A DNA stretch of 64,000 nt from Sphingomonas sp. JC676. GTDB taxonomy: Bacteria > Pseudomonadota > Alphaproteobacteria > Sphingomonadales > Sphingomonadaceae. The notes beneath the pieces are model-generated. The model saw nothing but the letters and a program-made list of their open reading frames with translations. It was not told where the DNA came from and did not search any database. Positions 52,830 to 62,344 of the stretch are shown piece by piece. The DNA lies in NCBI RefSeq assembly GCF_014489075.1, contig NZ_JACTGR010000005.1, forward strand, positions 372,001 to 436,000, given 5' to 3'. A program made the position numbers and the translations under genes. Each line of letters starts with the position of its first letter. Within the stretch, counting starts at the first letter, position 1.

Positions 52830-53771
52830 TCATTCGGCCGGATTCTCGCCGGCGATCGTCGCCGGTGCGAGGTCGTCGAGATCCCGCAAGGTCTTGCGCA
52901 GTCGCGGCGTCATCCAATCGATGAACGCGCGCACCTTCAACGGCAACAGGCCCTGACGGACATATACGAGATGCACGGGAAACGTCTGACCCTCATATGC
53001 ATCGAGTATCGTGACCAGAGCACCGGACCGCAGCTCGTTCAGGGCCTGATAGCTCGGCGCGCGCGCGATACCCAAGCCGCGCACCGCCGCGGCGACCGCG
53101 GCGGTGCTTGTATTCGCGAAAAGGCGGATGTTCGGCGTTCCCTGGATCTTGCGACCATCGCGCTCATAAAGCCACGCCGTCTCCCCCAACCCGATGAAAG
53201 CGGCGGCATCATGGTCGGCAAGCTCTTCCGGGCTGGAAGGGCAGCCCTTGCGCGCAAGATAGTCCGGGCTCGCGCAGGTCAGCAGGCGGAAGTCACCGAC
53301 CTTCACCGCGTAAAGCGAACTGTCGGTGAGATTTCCCAGCCGGACGCCGACGTCGACATGTTCGTCGACGAGGTGCACGACGCGATCGAGGGATAGTACG
53401 TTTAACGTGATCTCCGGATGTTCGCCCAGAAATTCGTAGGCGAGCGGCAGCACGCGCTGCCGGCCGAACGCCAGCGGCACCGTGATCGACAGCGTGCCTC
53501 TTGGGACCTCATATTCACCCGATGCGCGGAGCTCGGCATCCTTGATCTGCGCGACGATCTGGCGGGCGGCCTCGACATAGTCACGGCCCGCATCGGTCAG
53601 CTGGACGTTCCGGCTGGTCCGGATGAGGATCCGCGTGCCGAGATGGCGTTCGAGCTCCGCGACTTTTCTGCTGACGCTTGGCAGTGGCGCGCTCAGCTTG
53701 CGGCTTCCTGCCGACAAACTGCCGGTATCGACGACCGCCAGCAACACCTGCATCGCATCAAGACGGTCCAT
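52830..53771 (-). CDS. LysR-family regulator, copy A
   Basis: This 313-residue protein has an N-terminal winged helix (MDRLDAMQVLLAVVDTGSLS, then APLPSVSRKVAELERHLGTR) and a LysR substrate-binding domain. It belongs to the group close to the LrhA/CrgA-like regulators with short effector domains. It is a tandem duplicate of the next gene: both have 313 residues, nearly identical DNA-binding parts and matching C-termini (QGLLPLKVRAFIDWMTPRLR), while the centre has diverged (for instance AAFIGLGETAWLYERDG). Different effectors but a shared operator seem likely. Confidence 0.88.
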   Translation of the reverse strand: MDRLDAMQVLLAVVDTGSLSAGSRKLSAPLPSVSRKVAELERHLGTRILIRTSRNVQLTDAGRDYVEAARQIVAQIKDAELRASGEYEVPRGTLSITVPLAFGRQRVLPLAYEFLGEHPEITLNVLSLDRVVHLVDEHVDVGVRLGNLTDSSLYAVKVGDFRLLTCASPDYLARKGCPSSPEELADHDAAAFIGLGETAWLYERDGRKIQGTPNIRLFANTSTAAVAAAVRGLGIARAPSYQALNELRSGALVTILDAYEGQTFPVHLVYVRQGLLPLKVRAFIDWMTPRLRKTLRDLDDLAPATIAGENPAE

Positions 53772-53873
53772 GAGGCCCTCATTCGTCCGTGCCGGCTGAC
53801 AATAGTCCCATCGGCGCCAGACGCATAGAAGGGGCGCGAGAGCGCGCTTCCCTGGTTTCGATTGCGCGGCTGT

Positions 53874-54815
53874 CTAACCTTTCGGGCGATTTTCTGCCGG
53901 CGTGACGTCGGCGAGGTCTTTCAGAGCCTTCCGCAACCGCGGCGTCATCCAATCGATGAAGGCGCGCACCTTCAGTGGCAACAGGCCCTGACGGATGTAG
54001 ACGAGATGGATGGGAAACGACTGGCTCGCATATTCGTCGAGTATGGTGACCAAGGCCCCGGAACGCAGGTGGCCCGCGACCTGATAGCTGGGCGCGCGGG
54101 TGATGCCGATGCCGCGCACTGCGGCGTTGACCGCATCGGCGGTCGTGCTCGCGCAAAAGCGCACATTCGGCTTCGCTTCGATTCTCCGGCCGTTGGCGCG
54201 ATATACCCAGCCCGGCCAGGCGATGTTGACGAATTGGTCGAACGTGGCGACGTCATGGTCGACGAGATCCTCGGGGCTCGACGGACGGCCCTTGCGCGCC
54301 AGATAGTCGGGACTGGCGCATGTCAGGATGCTGACATCGCCGACTTTGACCGCATAGAGCGAGTTGTCGGAAAGCCTTCCCCACCCGACGCCGACATCGA
54401 CACGCTCTTCGACGAAATGCACGACGCGATCGACCGAGAGAACGTTCAGCGTGATCTCGGGATGTTCGTGCAGGAACTCATGGGCCAGCGGCAGGACATG
54501 GTTCCGGCCAAATGAGGTGGGCACGGCGATCGTCAGCGAGCCTCTTGGGGTCTCATATTCACCCGATGCCCGAAGCTCCGCGTCCTCGATTTGCGCGACG
54601 ATCTGGCGGGCCGCATCGACATAGTCGCGGCCCGCGTCGGTGAGCTGGACGTTGCGGCTGGTCCGGATGAGAAGACGCGTGCCGAGATGGCGCTCGAGAT
54701 CCGCGACTTTGCGGCTGACACTTGGCAGTGGCGCGCTCAGCTTGCGGCTTCCTGCCGACAAGCTGCCGGCGTCGACCACCGCCAGTAAGACCTGCATCGC
54801 GTCGAGACGGTCCAT
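53874..54815 (-). CDS. LysR-family regulator, copy B
   Basis: This 313-residue protein is the upstream member of the tandem pair. Its DNA-binding region differs from copy A at only a few positions. The effector-binding centre differs more (DQFVNIAWPGWVYRANGRRI). The short leader regions of both genes also look alike (TCCATGCCGGCTGA versus TCCGTGCCGGCTGA), so the duplication included the start region. It lies directly downstream of the degradation gene set and may control it. Confidence 0.88.
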   Translation of the reverse strand: MDRLDAMQVLLAVVDAGSLSAGSRKLSAPLPSVSRKVADLERHLGTRLLIRTSRNVQLTDAGRDYVDAARQIVAQIEDAELRASGEYETPRGSLTIAVPTSFGRNHVLPLAHEFLHEHPEITLNVLSVDRVVHFVEERVDVGVGWGRLSDNSLYAVKVGDVSILTCASPDYLARKGRPSSPEDLVDHDVATFDQFVNIAWPGWVYRANGRRIEAKPNVRFCASTTADAVNAAVRGIGITRAPSYQVAGHLRSGALVTILDEYASQSFPIHLVYIRQGLLPLKVRAFIDWMTPRLRKALKDLADVTPAENRPKG

Positions 54816-54895
54816 AAGGCCCTCTATCGTCCATGCCGGCTGATAATAGCTCCTTCGGGGCAGGCCGGATAGAAGGTATTAAGGCATTCAAATTT

Positions 54896-55612
54896 CTAGG
54901 AGAATCTTACATTATCGATGTCGATCGATACCATCAGCAGATCGTCGACGGGCCGATCCTCCGGTCCCCGGACATAGGCGCGCCGCCGCGTCGGGACGCG
55001 AATGCCCTGGACGTCGATATAGTTGCCAATCAGCTGGGCGGCAGGAAAGCCGCCGGCAATATCGACGCGATAGTCGTGCCGCCTCAGATCGAGCGCCTCG
55101 TCGAAATAGAATTCCTGCATCCGGCTGTGCGTGACCATGCCGCCGGGGAAGAAGGCGCGCAGCACGCGCCATTCTTCCTCGCCTTCGCGCCAGGGATCGA
55201 GCTCGCGGACCTCGACGCCATCCATCGCCAGGAGGAAAGGCGAGTTGAGATAGAGCCACATCGCATAGCCGTTGAAATAGGCGCGATGGAGCGGCCCCCA
55301 GGGCGTGTTCAATCCATGCCCAGCGAACAGCGAAGGGAGATCACGACTTTCAGCGACGACCGGCCCGTCGGTCTTTTCGACGGCGATCCGGTCGGCGGTG
55401 AAGCTGGTTCGCTGGTCGGGCCCACCGAATGGCGACACCGACGCCTGCTGCTTGTGCAGCCAGGCGGTCATATGCCGCCGCGTCGTGTCGGCCGGCAGGC
55501 CCTTGAGCGGGAAGAGCCCGCCGGTGGTGACGATTGTGGCTTCGACCCGCTCGAACGCCTTGCGCCGCGCGAGTCCGCCATGTGCCTCGATCACATCGTC
55601 CAACAGCGCCAT
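54896..55612 (-). CDS. Conserved hypothetical protein, 238 residues
   Basis: It starts MALLDDVIEAHGGLARRKAF and has no signal peptide. Further parts are VEATIVTTGGLFPLKGLPAD, an aromatic segment GPLHRAYFNGYAMWLYLNSP and a strand-rich end with QEFYFDEALDLRRHDYRV. The overall layout recalls LolA-like lipid-binding beta-sheet proteins, but this is a weak resemblance. GAGGAG lies seven bases before the ATG. It follows the 3-hydroxyacyl-CoA dehydrogenase gene by 31 bases and is probably the last gene of that operon. Confidence 0.65.
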   Translation of the reverse strand: MALLDDVIEAHGGLARRKAFERVEATIVTTGGLFPLKGLPADTTRRHMTAWLHKQQASVSPFGGPDQRTSFTADRIAVEKTDGPVVAESRDLPSLFAGHGLNTPWGPLHRAYFNGYAMWLYLNSPFLLAMDGVEVRELDPWREGEEEWRVLRAFFPGGMVTHSRMQEFYFDEALDLRRHDYRVDIAGGFPAAQLIGNYIDVQGIRVPTRRRAYVRGPEDRPVDDLLMVSIDIDNVRFS

Positions 55613-55643
55613 CGTGAAGCTCCTCATCGTGCTCGGTCTGGGA

Positions 55644-56618
55644 TCAGGCTGCCTTAGCGTCTGGCGACGCGACGGTCTGCGGATGCCCCGCGCGCAGTTC
55701 GAGGAGGCCGATCAGCAGCGCGTCGCGCTCCGCCTCGAGTTCCGCGATGGTGCGCGACCCGACCTCTTCATGGACGCTGTCGATGAGCCGGCGCTGGACC
55801 TCCGGGGTCAGTTCCGGCGAACCGAGGCTCTTCCACGAGGTCGTCATCGGTCCGGCGAACTGCTCGAAGAAATGCTCGATGCCGCCCGGCCCGCCACCGA
55901 GGTGATTGAGCATCATATTGCCCATCAGGCCCCAGCGCAGGCCAGGTCCCCAGGACAAGGCGGTATCGACATCCGCGGCGCTCAGCACGCCTTCGGTGAC
56001 GAGGTAATAGACCTCGCGCGCAAGGGCGCCCTGGAGGCGATTGGCGACATGGCCCGGCATTTCCTTGTTGAGGCGCACCGTGCGCCGTCCGATCGCGGTG
56101 TAGAATTCGTCCGCACGGCGGATCGCGTCCGGCGACGTCTTGGTCCCGCCGACCAGCTCGACCAGCGGAATGAGATGCGGCGGATTGAACGGGTGGCCGA
56201 TGATGCAACGCTCGGGGTGGAACGCGGCGCCGACCTGGATCTGGCTCATGGGGAGTCCCGAGGAGCTCGATGCGATGATGACGTCGCGCGGCAGCAGTGC
56301 GTCGAGTTGCCCGTATAGCTTCCGCTTGAAATCGAGCCGCTCGGGCCCGTTTTCCTGCACGAAGTCGGCTTCGGCCAGCGCCTCATCGAGGTCGGCAGTG
56401 AAGGAGAGGTTCGCCTGCGACGCGCCGGGCGTGAGCCCCAGCTGCTCGAGCGCCGGCCACGCGTCCTGTACGAATTTGCGCAGCGCTGCTTCCGCGTTCG
56501 GCGCGGGGTCGGTCGCAACCACCTTGAACCCCTTGGCGAGGTACAGGGCGGCCCAGCTCGCGCCGATGACACCCGTGCCGACCACGGTGATGCTGTGAAT
56601 AGGCTTGTTGTAGGTCAT
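55644..56618 (-). CDS. 3-hydroxyacyl-CoA dehydrogenase family protein (carnitine dehydrogenase-like)
   Basis: This 324-residue protein has an N-terminal NAD-binding fold (SITVVGTGVIGASWAALYLAKG), the catalytic region IIASSSSGLPMSQIQ and IIGHPFNPPHLIPLVELVGG with the active-site His, and a C-terminal helical domain containing GHVANRLQGALAREVYYLV. The single-domain size and these motifs fit the L-carnitine dehydrogenase-like branch of the family. GGAGA lies six bases before the ATG. It follows the YWTD-propeller gene by 20 bases, so it should be in the same transcript. Confidence 0.87.
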   Translation of the reverse strand: MTYNKPIHSITVVGTGVIGASWAALYLAKGFKVVATDPAPNAEAALRKFVQDAWPALEQLGLTPGASQANLSFTADLDEALAEADFVQENGPERLDFKRKLYGQLDALLPRDVIIASSSSGLPMSQIQVGAAFHPERCIIGHPFNPPHLIPLVELVGGTKTSPDAIRRADEFYTAIGRRTVRLNKEMPGHVANRLQGALAREVYYLVTEGVLSAADVDTALSWGPGLRWGLMGNMMLNHLGGGPGGIEHFFEQFAGPMTTSWKSLGSPELTPEVQRRLIDSVHEEVGSRTIAELEAERDALLIGLLELRAGHPQTVASPDAKAA

Positions 56619-56638
56619 GTCAGGTCTCCGATGTTTGA

Positions 56639-57550
56639 TTAGATTTCGGCGTAGGCGATGCCCGCCAGATTGCCCTGCGCGCCAAGGAGCGTGCGCTTGT
56701 TCGATCCATCGAGATCGGCGGCGTAGACGGAGCCGCCCAGGTCGGTGACGAACATCCGGTTGCCGGGAACGTCGAGGGCGATGCCGATGCCCTCCATCAG
56801 GTGCGTGACGAGCACCTGAGGTGCCGCATCGGCCTCGTCGATCGCCGCGCAGTTTACGGTGTTGCCGTTCGGCGGGTCGCCGCGGTCGGTCCAGTAGAGA
56901 ATGCGATTGTCGACATCGAGTTCGAGATCGATTGGCTCCGGCAGGCCGTCGAACAGGGTTTCGACGTCCGAACGGCTGGCCGGGCTCTCGCCGCAAGGCA
57001 CCTCGATATTGGCGCGCAGGATGCGACCGACATTGGCGTTGTCGCCGCCCTTCTGCGTCCAGTAGAATTTGCCGCCGACGGGATCGACGGTGATCCCAAC
57101 GCACCAGCGCGTCTGGTCCGCGCGATCGGCGTCGCCATGGCCGGTCTCGATTAGCGTCTCGACATGCGAGCCGTCGAGGTTCGCGCGCATCACGCGCATG
57201 CCTTCGCGATCCGACCAGTAGAGCTTGCCGCCGGTCTTATCGAGATGGACCTGCTTCGGCGTGTGCGCCACCCCCGGCGGAATGATCACCATGCGGTTCC
57301 CACCGTCGAGATTGGCGCGCTCGATCGAGCCGTCGTTTCGGCTCGGAACGCCCATATTGGTCCAGTAGATATGGCCGGCCTCGACATCGACCGCGATGCC
57401 GTCGGGAAGACGGCAATCGCTGACGATCATCCGGCGGTCGGAGCCGTCGGGGTTCATCGTGTGGATCCGGCCGCCGCTCAATTCGAGCAGGAACAGGCGA
57501 CCTGATCGGACGCGGTCGGGTGCGGACCTGATTGGCTGGTAAGCGGTCAT
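56639..57550 (-). CDS. YWTD-repeat beta-propeller protein
   Basis: This 303-residue protein shows repeating propeller blades with IYWTN, LYWSD, FYWTQ and LYWTD motifs, each close to a GxxxRANLDG turn. This is the low-density-lipoprotein-receptor YWTD type, related in shape to SMP-30/gluconolactonases. No signal peptide is seen, so it is probably cytoplasmic. A lactonase or ligand-binding role in the surrounding degradation operon is possible but unproven. Confidence 0.8.
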   Translation of the reverse strand: MTAYQPIRSAPDRVRSGRLFLLELSGGRIHTMNPDGSDRRMIVSDCRLPDGIAVDVEAGHIYWTNMGVPSRNDGSIERANLDGGNRMVIIPPGVAHTPKQVHLDKTGGKLYWSDREGMRVMRANLDGSHVETLIETGHGDADRADQTRWCVGITVDPVGGKFYWTQKGGDNANVGRILRANIEVPCGESPASRSDVETLFDGLPEPIDLELDVDNRILYWTDRGDPPNGNTVNCAAIDEADAAPQVLVTHLMEGIGIALDVPGNRMFVTDLGGSVYAADLDGSNKRTLLGAQGNLAGIAYAEI

Positions 57551-57583
57551 GAGATGCTCCTTTATGGCAACGGCGACGCGGGC

Positions 57584-58369
57584 CTACTCGGCCGCGACGC
57601 GCGCCGGGGTCTGGTTGAAGTTGGGCGGGCGCTTCTCGAGGAAGGCCGAGAATGCTTCCTGGGCCTCGGCCCCGCGGACGCGCTGAGCGAATTCCTGCCC
57701 CTCGATCCCCGCAGCTTCCCGAACCGGGCCGAGCGACGCGTGCTTGATCAGCCGCTTGGATGCGCGGAGCGCGCCCCGCGGCTTTGCCGCAAGCTTCCGA
57801 GCGGTTGCGGTGGCGGTCGTCAGCAAATCCGCATCCGGCACGACGCGCGTCACGAGTCCCAGCTCGACTGCATGCTGCGCCGTGAAAGGCTCGCCGAGCA
57901 GGAACAGCTCCGCCGCGCGAAGGTGGCCGACGCGCGCCGGGATCGAGAAGCTGGAGCCGAACTCCGGAACCAGGGCCAGGTTGATGAACGGAATCTGGAA
58001 GCGCGTGTTCTCGGCGGCATAAACGAAGTCGCAGTGCGTCAGCATCGTCGTGCCGCCGCCGACGGCAACGCCATTCACCGCCGCAACGATCGGTTTGCTG
58101 AACGCGATGAAGGCGTCCGTCAGGAGTCCCTGCGGCGAGCCGCCAGCCGCGGGCGGATTGCTCAGGAAATCCTGGATGTCGTTGCCGGCGGTGAAGGAGC
58201 CGCCAGCGCCGTGCCAGAGCACGATACGGACCGCATCGTCCCGGTCCGCCTCGGCGAGGATCTCGGCGAGGCGGGTGTACATGGCGCTGGTCATGGCGTT
58301 CTTCTTGTCGGGGCGATTCAGCTCGACCCGCAGGATGCCTTCGGAAAATTCGGTATTGATGTCGCTCAT
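57584..58369 (-). CDS. Enoyl-CoA hydratase/isomerase family protein
   Basis: This 261-residue crotonase-fold protein contains RVELNRPDKKNAMTSAMYTRL, the oxyanion-hole segment AGGSFTAGNDIQDFL and the second one AAVNGVAVGGGTTMLTHCDFVYA. The usual catalytic Glu pair is not obvious in the VPEFGSSF region, which has one Glu. It may be a hydratase, isomerase or hydrolase. It sits in the middle of the CoA-ester degradation set, 32 bases behind the CoA-transferase gene. Confidence 0.87.
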   Translation of the reverse strand: MSDINTEFSEGILRVELNRPDKKNAMTSAMYTRLAEILAEADRDDAVRIVLWHGAGGSFTAGNDIQDFLSNPPAAGGSPQGLLTDAFIAFSKPIVAAVNGVAVGGGTTMLTHCDFVYAAENTRFQIPFINLALVPEFGSSFSIPARVGHLRAAELFLLGEPFTAQHAVELGLVTRVVPDADLLTTATATARKLAAKPRGALRASKRLIKHASLGPVREAAGIEGQEFAQRVRGAEAQEAFSAFLEKRPPNFNQTPARVAAE

Positions 58370-58401
58370 TGTCTGCTTCCTTGTGTGAGGCTCTTGCCGG
58401 C

Positions 58402-59625
58402 TCAGGCGGCGCGCTTGCTTGTTTCGGGGATCGCGCCGCCTTCGCGCAGGCTCTCGATGCTCTTGTCGTCGAAGCCGAGCTCGCGGAGGATTTCCTCGGT
58501 GTGCTCGCCGAGGCCCGGACCACGGTGCGCCGGCGCCTTGTCGACGCCGTGAACCTGGAAGGGACTGCTGATCGTCGACGTCAGTTTGCCCGCGCCCTCC
58601 AGCGAAACGACGATGTCATTCGCGGTTAGCTGCGGATCCTTGATCACGTCCTCCGGCCCGTGCACGGTGCCGAAGGTGATGTTGATCTTGCCAAGCAGAT
58701 CGGCCCAGTAGGCCATCGGCTTCGCGGAGAAGACTTCCTCGAAAATCGCGGTGAGCACGGCCCTGTTTGCAGCGAGTTTTGCAGGATCGGTGAAGCGCGG
58801 GTCCGTCAACAGGTCGGGGCGGTCCATCGCCTTGACCAGGTCCGCCACCTTGTTGGTCTGGGCGACGAGGACGAACCAGACGCCATCGGAAGAACGATAG
58901 ACGTTCGCCCCGGCATTTGCCGGATGGGCGCGGTCGTGCATCGCCGGCATCCTGGCGCCGGCCAGCGCGCCGCCGACCATGACGCTCGCCGACCACACGC
59001 CCGAGGCGAGCAGAGACGTCGTGACGTACGAGCCCTGGCCGGTGCGCTCGCGGCGGTAGAGCGCCGTCGCGATCGCGGCATAGAGGCTGACCGCCGTGGC
59101 ATTGTCTCCGCTGCCGCTGACCGGCCATGTCGGCGGCGCACCCTCGTCGCGCATCATCGAGAGCAGGCCGCTGCGCGCCCAAAAGGCGGTGAGGTCGAAT
59201 CCCGGCAGATTGGCGTCCGGCCCGTTTTCGCCGAAACCGGTGAGATCCGCGTAGATCAGGCGTGGGTTCAACGCGGCGATATCGTCATATTCGAGGCCCA
59301 GATGCTTGCGCGCATGATGGGGCGTGTTGACGATGAACACGTCAGCCCACTCGACGAGCTCGATCACGACCTGTCGCGAACTCGGCGATTTGAGATCGAG
59401 CGTGAGGCCGCGCTTGTTGCGGTTGGACAGGTGCCACTGATAGGCCTCGTCGGCAATCGGCTCGATCGCCAACTTGTTGCCGAGTCTCCAAAAGTCTCCT
59501 GCGGGTGGTTCGACCTTGATGACGTCTGCGCCGAAATCGGCCAGGATCACGGCGGCGCCGGGGCCGGCGATGAAGCTCGACAGATCGACGACCTTCAGTC
59601 CTGAAAAGATGTTCTCGTTCGTCAT
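58402..59625 (-). CDS. CaiB/BaiF-family CoA-transferase
   Basis: This 407-residue class III CoA-transferase opens LKVVDLSSFIAGPGAAVILADFGADVIKVEPP and has the segments LTLDLKSPSSRQVVIELVEWADVFI and PGFDLTAFWARSG. The catalytic Asp of the family lies in the LPGFDLTAF region. It would move CoA onto a carboxylic acid, the activation step of the pathway. With no acyl-CoA ligase nearby, this is the likely entry enzyme. The C-terminal part GPGLGEHTEEILRELGFDD is typical. Confidence 0.9.
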   Translation of the reverse strand: MTNENIFSGLKVVDLSSFIAGPGAAVILADFGADVIKVEPPAGDFWRLGNKLAIEPIADEAYQWHLSNRNKRGLTLDLKSPSSRQVVIELVEWADVFIVNTPHHARKHLGLEYDDIAALNPRLIYADLTGFGENGPDANLPGFDLTAFWARSGLLSMMRDEGAPPTWPVSGSGDNATAVSLYAAIATALYRRERTGQGSYVTTSLLASGVWSASVMVGGALAGARMPAMHDRAHPANAGANVYRSSDGVWFVLVAQTNKVADLVKAMDRPDLLTDPRFTDPAKLAANRAVLTAIFEEVFSAKPMAYWADLLGKINITFGTVHGPEDVIKDPQLTANDIVVSLEGAGKLTSTISSPFQVHGVDKAPAHRGPGLGEHTEEILRELGFDDKSIESLREGGAIPETSKRAA

Positions 59626-59660
59626 GGAATGTCTCCTGAATGTTCGGGTGGGCGCGTGCT

Positions 59661-60488
59661 TCAGCGCCCGCGAAACTGCGGTGCGCGCTTCTCGAGGAAG
59701 GCCGACGTGCCCTCCTTCTTGTCCTCGGTGCCGGCAGAGAGGCCGAAATAGGCGGCCTCGAGGGCGAGGCCTTCGGCCTGGTCGGCGTCCAGGCCCTTGT
59801 TCACGGCCTCGATCGCATATCGGACGGCGATCGGGGCATTGGCGCCGGTCTCGGCGAGGATTGCCTCGGCACGCGCAATCAGGTCCGCGGCGGGCACGAC
59901 CTCGTTGACCAGGCCGATGCGATGGGCCTCCTCGGCGCCGATCATGCCACCGGTGAGGATGAGCTGCAGCGCGCGGCCCTTGCCCACCAGCCTGGGCAGC
60001 CGCTGGGTGCCGCCGCCGCCGGGGAGCAGGCCCAGCTTCACTTCGGGCTGGCCGAACCGCGCATGCTCGGCGGCGATGCGGATCGTGCAGGCCATCGCCG
60101 TTTCGCAGCCGCCGCCCAGCGCAAAGCCGTTGATCGCCGCAACGACCGGCTTGCCGAGATTCTCGATAAGATCGAGCACCCCCTGTCCAACGCGGCTCGA
60201 TGCCTCCGCCTCGACCGCGGTGGCGCGCGACAACTCGTTGATGTCGGCGCCGGCAACGAACGCCTTGTCACCCGCCCCGGTGAGAATGACGCCGCGGATC
60301 GCGGCGTCATCCCGTGCGTCTTCAAAGGCCGCGCGAAGATCGGACCAGGTGGCCCCGTTGAGCGCGTTGAGCACTTTCGGACGATTGACCGTCACATAGG
60401 CGATCGCGCCCTTCTTCTCGTAGATCAGATTCTCGAGGGCGAGAGGACGAGCGTCCCCGGCCCGCGGTGGAACCGCAAGCGTAGCCAT
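59661..60488 (-). CDS. Enoyl-CoA hydratase
   Basis: This 275-residue crotonase-fold protein contains YVTVNRPKVLNALNGATWSDL, GAGDKAFVAGADINELS (oxyanion hole), AAINGFALGGGCETAMACTI and FGQPEVKLGLLPGGGGTQRLPRL with the two catalytic Glu positions. This matches short-chain (FadB1x/crotonase-type) enoyl-CoA hydratases closely. It lies between the acyl-CoA dehydrogenase and the CoA-transferase genes, where it would hydrate the enoyl-CoA produced by the dehydrogenase. Confidence 0.92.
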   Translation of the reverse strand: MATLAVPPRAGDARPLALENLIYEKKGAIAYVTVNRPKVLNALNGATWSDLRAAFEDARDDAAIRGVILTGAGDKAFVAGADINELSRATAVEAEASSRVGQGVLDLIENLGKPVVAAINGFALGGGCETAMACTIRIAAEHARFGQPEVKLGLLPGGGGTQRLPRLVGKGRALQLILTGGMIGAEEAHRIGLVNEVVPAADLIARAEAILAETGANAPIAVRYAIEAVNKGLDADQAEGLALEAAYFGLSAGTEDKKEGTSAFLEKRAPQFRGR

Positions 60489-60525
60489 GTCTTGTCTCCT
60501 GTGTCAGTTCGAGCTGGGCGGGCCC

Positions 60526-61725
60526 TCAGACGAAGGCGCTAAACCCGGTGACGGCCTTGCCGATGATCAGATTCTGCATCTGGAAGGTGCCCTCATAGGA
60601 GTAGAGCGCCTCCGCATCGGAGAAGAGCCGGCCGATGCTGTTGTCGACGATGATGCCGTTCGCGCCGTGCAGCTCGCGCGCCCAGGCGACAGTCTCGCGC
60701 ATCCGCTGGGTGGTGAACGCCTTGGCCAGCGAGGCGAGCTGGTCCGTGAGCTTGCCGGATTCCTCGAGCTCGGCGAGCCGGTACATCATCGACTGGCAGG
60801 CCGTGAGATTCCCGAGCATCTTCGCGAGCAGGTCCTGCATCATCTGGAACGCGCCGATCGGCTTGCCGAACTGCAGGCGCTGCTGCGCATATTTGACCGC
60901 CAGTTCATAGGCGCCCATCTGTACGCCGGTGGCCATCCAGGCGACGCCGGAGCGGGTCTCGCGCAGCACGAACGCGGTGTCGCGGAACGAATTTGCCTTC
61001 TGGAGGCGGTTGGCCTCCGGAACCCGGCAATCGGTCATGGTGATGTGGCCGTTCTGGACGACCTTCAGCGCCATCTTGTTCTCGATCTTCTCGACCACGA
61101 AGCCGGGTGTCGTCTTGTTCTCGACGATGAAGCCCTTGACCTGATTGTCGTCGAGGTCGCGCGCCCAGACGATCGAGATGTCGCACCAGGTGGCGTTGCC
61201 GATCCACTTCTTCTCGCCGTTCAGGATCCAGCTGTCGCCGTCGCGCTTCGCGGTGGTGGTGAGGCCGCCACCGGTGCCGGAGCCCACCAGCGGCTCGGTG
61301 AGGGCGAAGCAGCCGATCTTCTCGAACCGCTCCATCGCCGGTAGCCATTTCTGCTTCTGCTCCTCGGAGCCGAGCAAAGCGATCGAGCCCATGGAAAGGC
61401 CGGTATGGACGCCGTAGAAGGTCGCGAAGGAGGGGTCGATCCGAGTCATCTCCATGATCATCAGGCCGGTGAGCATCGGGCTCCCGCCGCGGCCGATGCC
61501 AAGGTGGCCGGTGCCGAGCGCTTTCAGGGGCTCGATCAGCTCGAAGGGGAAGGCATCCCTGACCCAATAGTCGTTGATGATCGGCGCGACCTTTTCGTCC
61601 ATGAAGGCGCGCACCTTCTGGAGGATCGCCAGTTCCTCGGCGTTCAGGGTCTGCTCGATGCCGTAGAAATCACCGTTGGGCGCCGGCAAGGGCTTTGGTG
61701 CTGAAGGTTTGATTGCGGTGGCCAT
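60526..61725 (-). CDS. Acyl-CoA dehydrogenase (glutaryl-CoA dehydrogenase-like)
   Basis: This 399-residue flavoprotein has FALTEPLVGSGTGGGLTTTAKRDG, WILNGEKKWIGNATWCDI, QRLQFGKPIGAFQMMQDLLAKM and the late segment SYEGTFQMQNLIIGKAVTG. In the last segment the Glu of YEGT is the catalytic base position. The overall pattern is closest to glutaryl-CoA/short-branched-chain dehydrogenases, so decarboxylating activity is possible. Its ATG at 61725 has AAGGA at eight bases. Confidence 0.92.
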   Translation of the reverse strand: MATAIKPSAPKPLPAPNGDFYGIEQTLNAEELAILQKVRAFMDEKVAPIINDYWVRDAFPFELIEPLKALGTGHLGIGRGGSPMLTGLMIMEMTRIDPSFATFYGVHTGLSMGSIALLGSEEQKQKWLPAMERFEKIGCFALTEPLVGSGTGGGLTTTAKRDGDSWILNGEKKWIGNATWCDISIVWARDLDDNQVKGFIVENKTTPGFVVEKIENKMALKVVQNGHITMTDCRVPEANRLQKANSFRDTAFVLRETRSGVAWMATGVQMGAYELAVKYAQQRLQFGKPIGAFQMMQDLLAKMLGNLTACQSMMYRLAELEESGKLTDQLASLAKAFTTQRMRETVAWARELHGANGIIVDNSIGRLFSDAEALYSYEGTFQMQNLIIGKAVTGFSAFV

Positions 61726-61835
61726 GTCAGTGTCCTTTCGTTGTGCCGCGACGGGGGCGGTCTTCAAAATTTGAGGTGGAAAATGCGTGCCGGTAGACCG
61801 CGGCGCCGGGAGGAAGCCTCCCGGGCGATGAAAGG

Positions 61836-62297
61836 TCAGGCCGCCACCGCGGCATCGGCGAGCGAGACAGTCACGTCGGCGCCCCGATCGAGGAGCAGGT
61901 GTACAGGGCAGCGCTGCGCGATCCTGAGCAGTCCTTCGCGCTGCTCTTCGGTCACGTCGCCGAGCTCGATGACGCGATCGAAGCGGTCGCGCGCTCCCGC
62001 CGAACCCTTGCTGTGCGTCACGTGGACGCGGAGGCGATCGAGGGTCCAGCCCTTGCGCTGGGCATAGAGCTTCATCGTCATCAGCGTGCAGGCGCCGAGG
62101 GCAGCACGGAGCAGGTCGAAGGGATTGGGGCCGGTGGCGAGCCCGCCATAGTCGATGGGTTCGTCCATCAGGAAGCTGTGGCCGCCGGTGCGGACACGGA
62201 CCTGATAGAGGCCTTCCCCCGTCGCCTCGGCGACCGCGGTTTCGCCGGCCGTCTGCGCAGATGCCGGCGCTGGCTCCTCGTGCAAGGTTCTGATCAT
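61836..62297 (-). CDS. OsmC-family peroxiredoxin-like protein
   Basis: This 153-residue protein has the two redox Cys in GACTLMTMKLYAQRKGW and AQRCPVHLLL, with the sequence PIDYGGLATGPNPFDLL before the first. This is the YhfA/OsmC-like branch, which reduces organic hydroperoxides or modifies thiols. The ATG at 62297 has GAGGAG at seven bases; the frame extends to 62345 without a better site. It lies 47 bases behind the Ohr gene. Confidence 0.88.
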   Translation of the reverse strand: MIRTLHEEPAPASAQTAGETAVAEATGEGLYQVRVRTGGHSFLMDEPIDYGGLATGPNPFDLLRAALGACTLMTMKLYAQRKGWTLDRLRVHVTHSKGSAGARDRFDRVIELGDVTEEQREGLLRIAQRCPVHLLLDRGADVTVSLADAAVAA

Positions 62298-62344
62298 GTC
62301 GGTCTCCTCTTCGGACGGAAGCGACATCCGCTGTGCCGAAGGCA

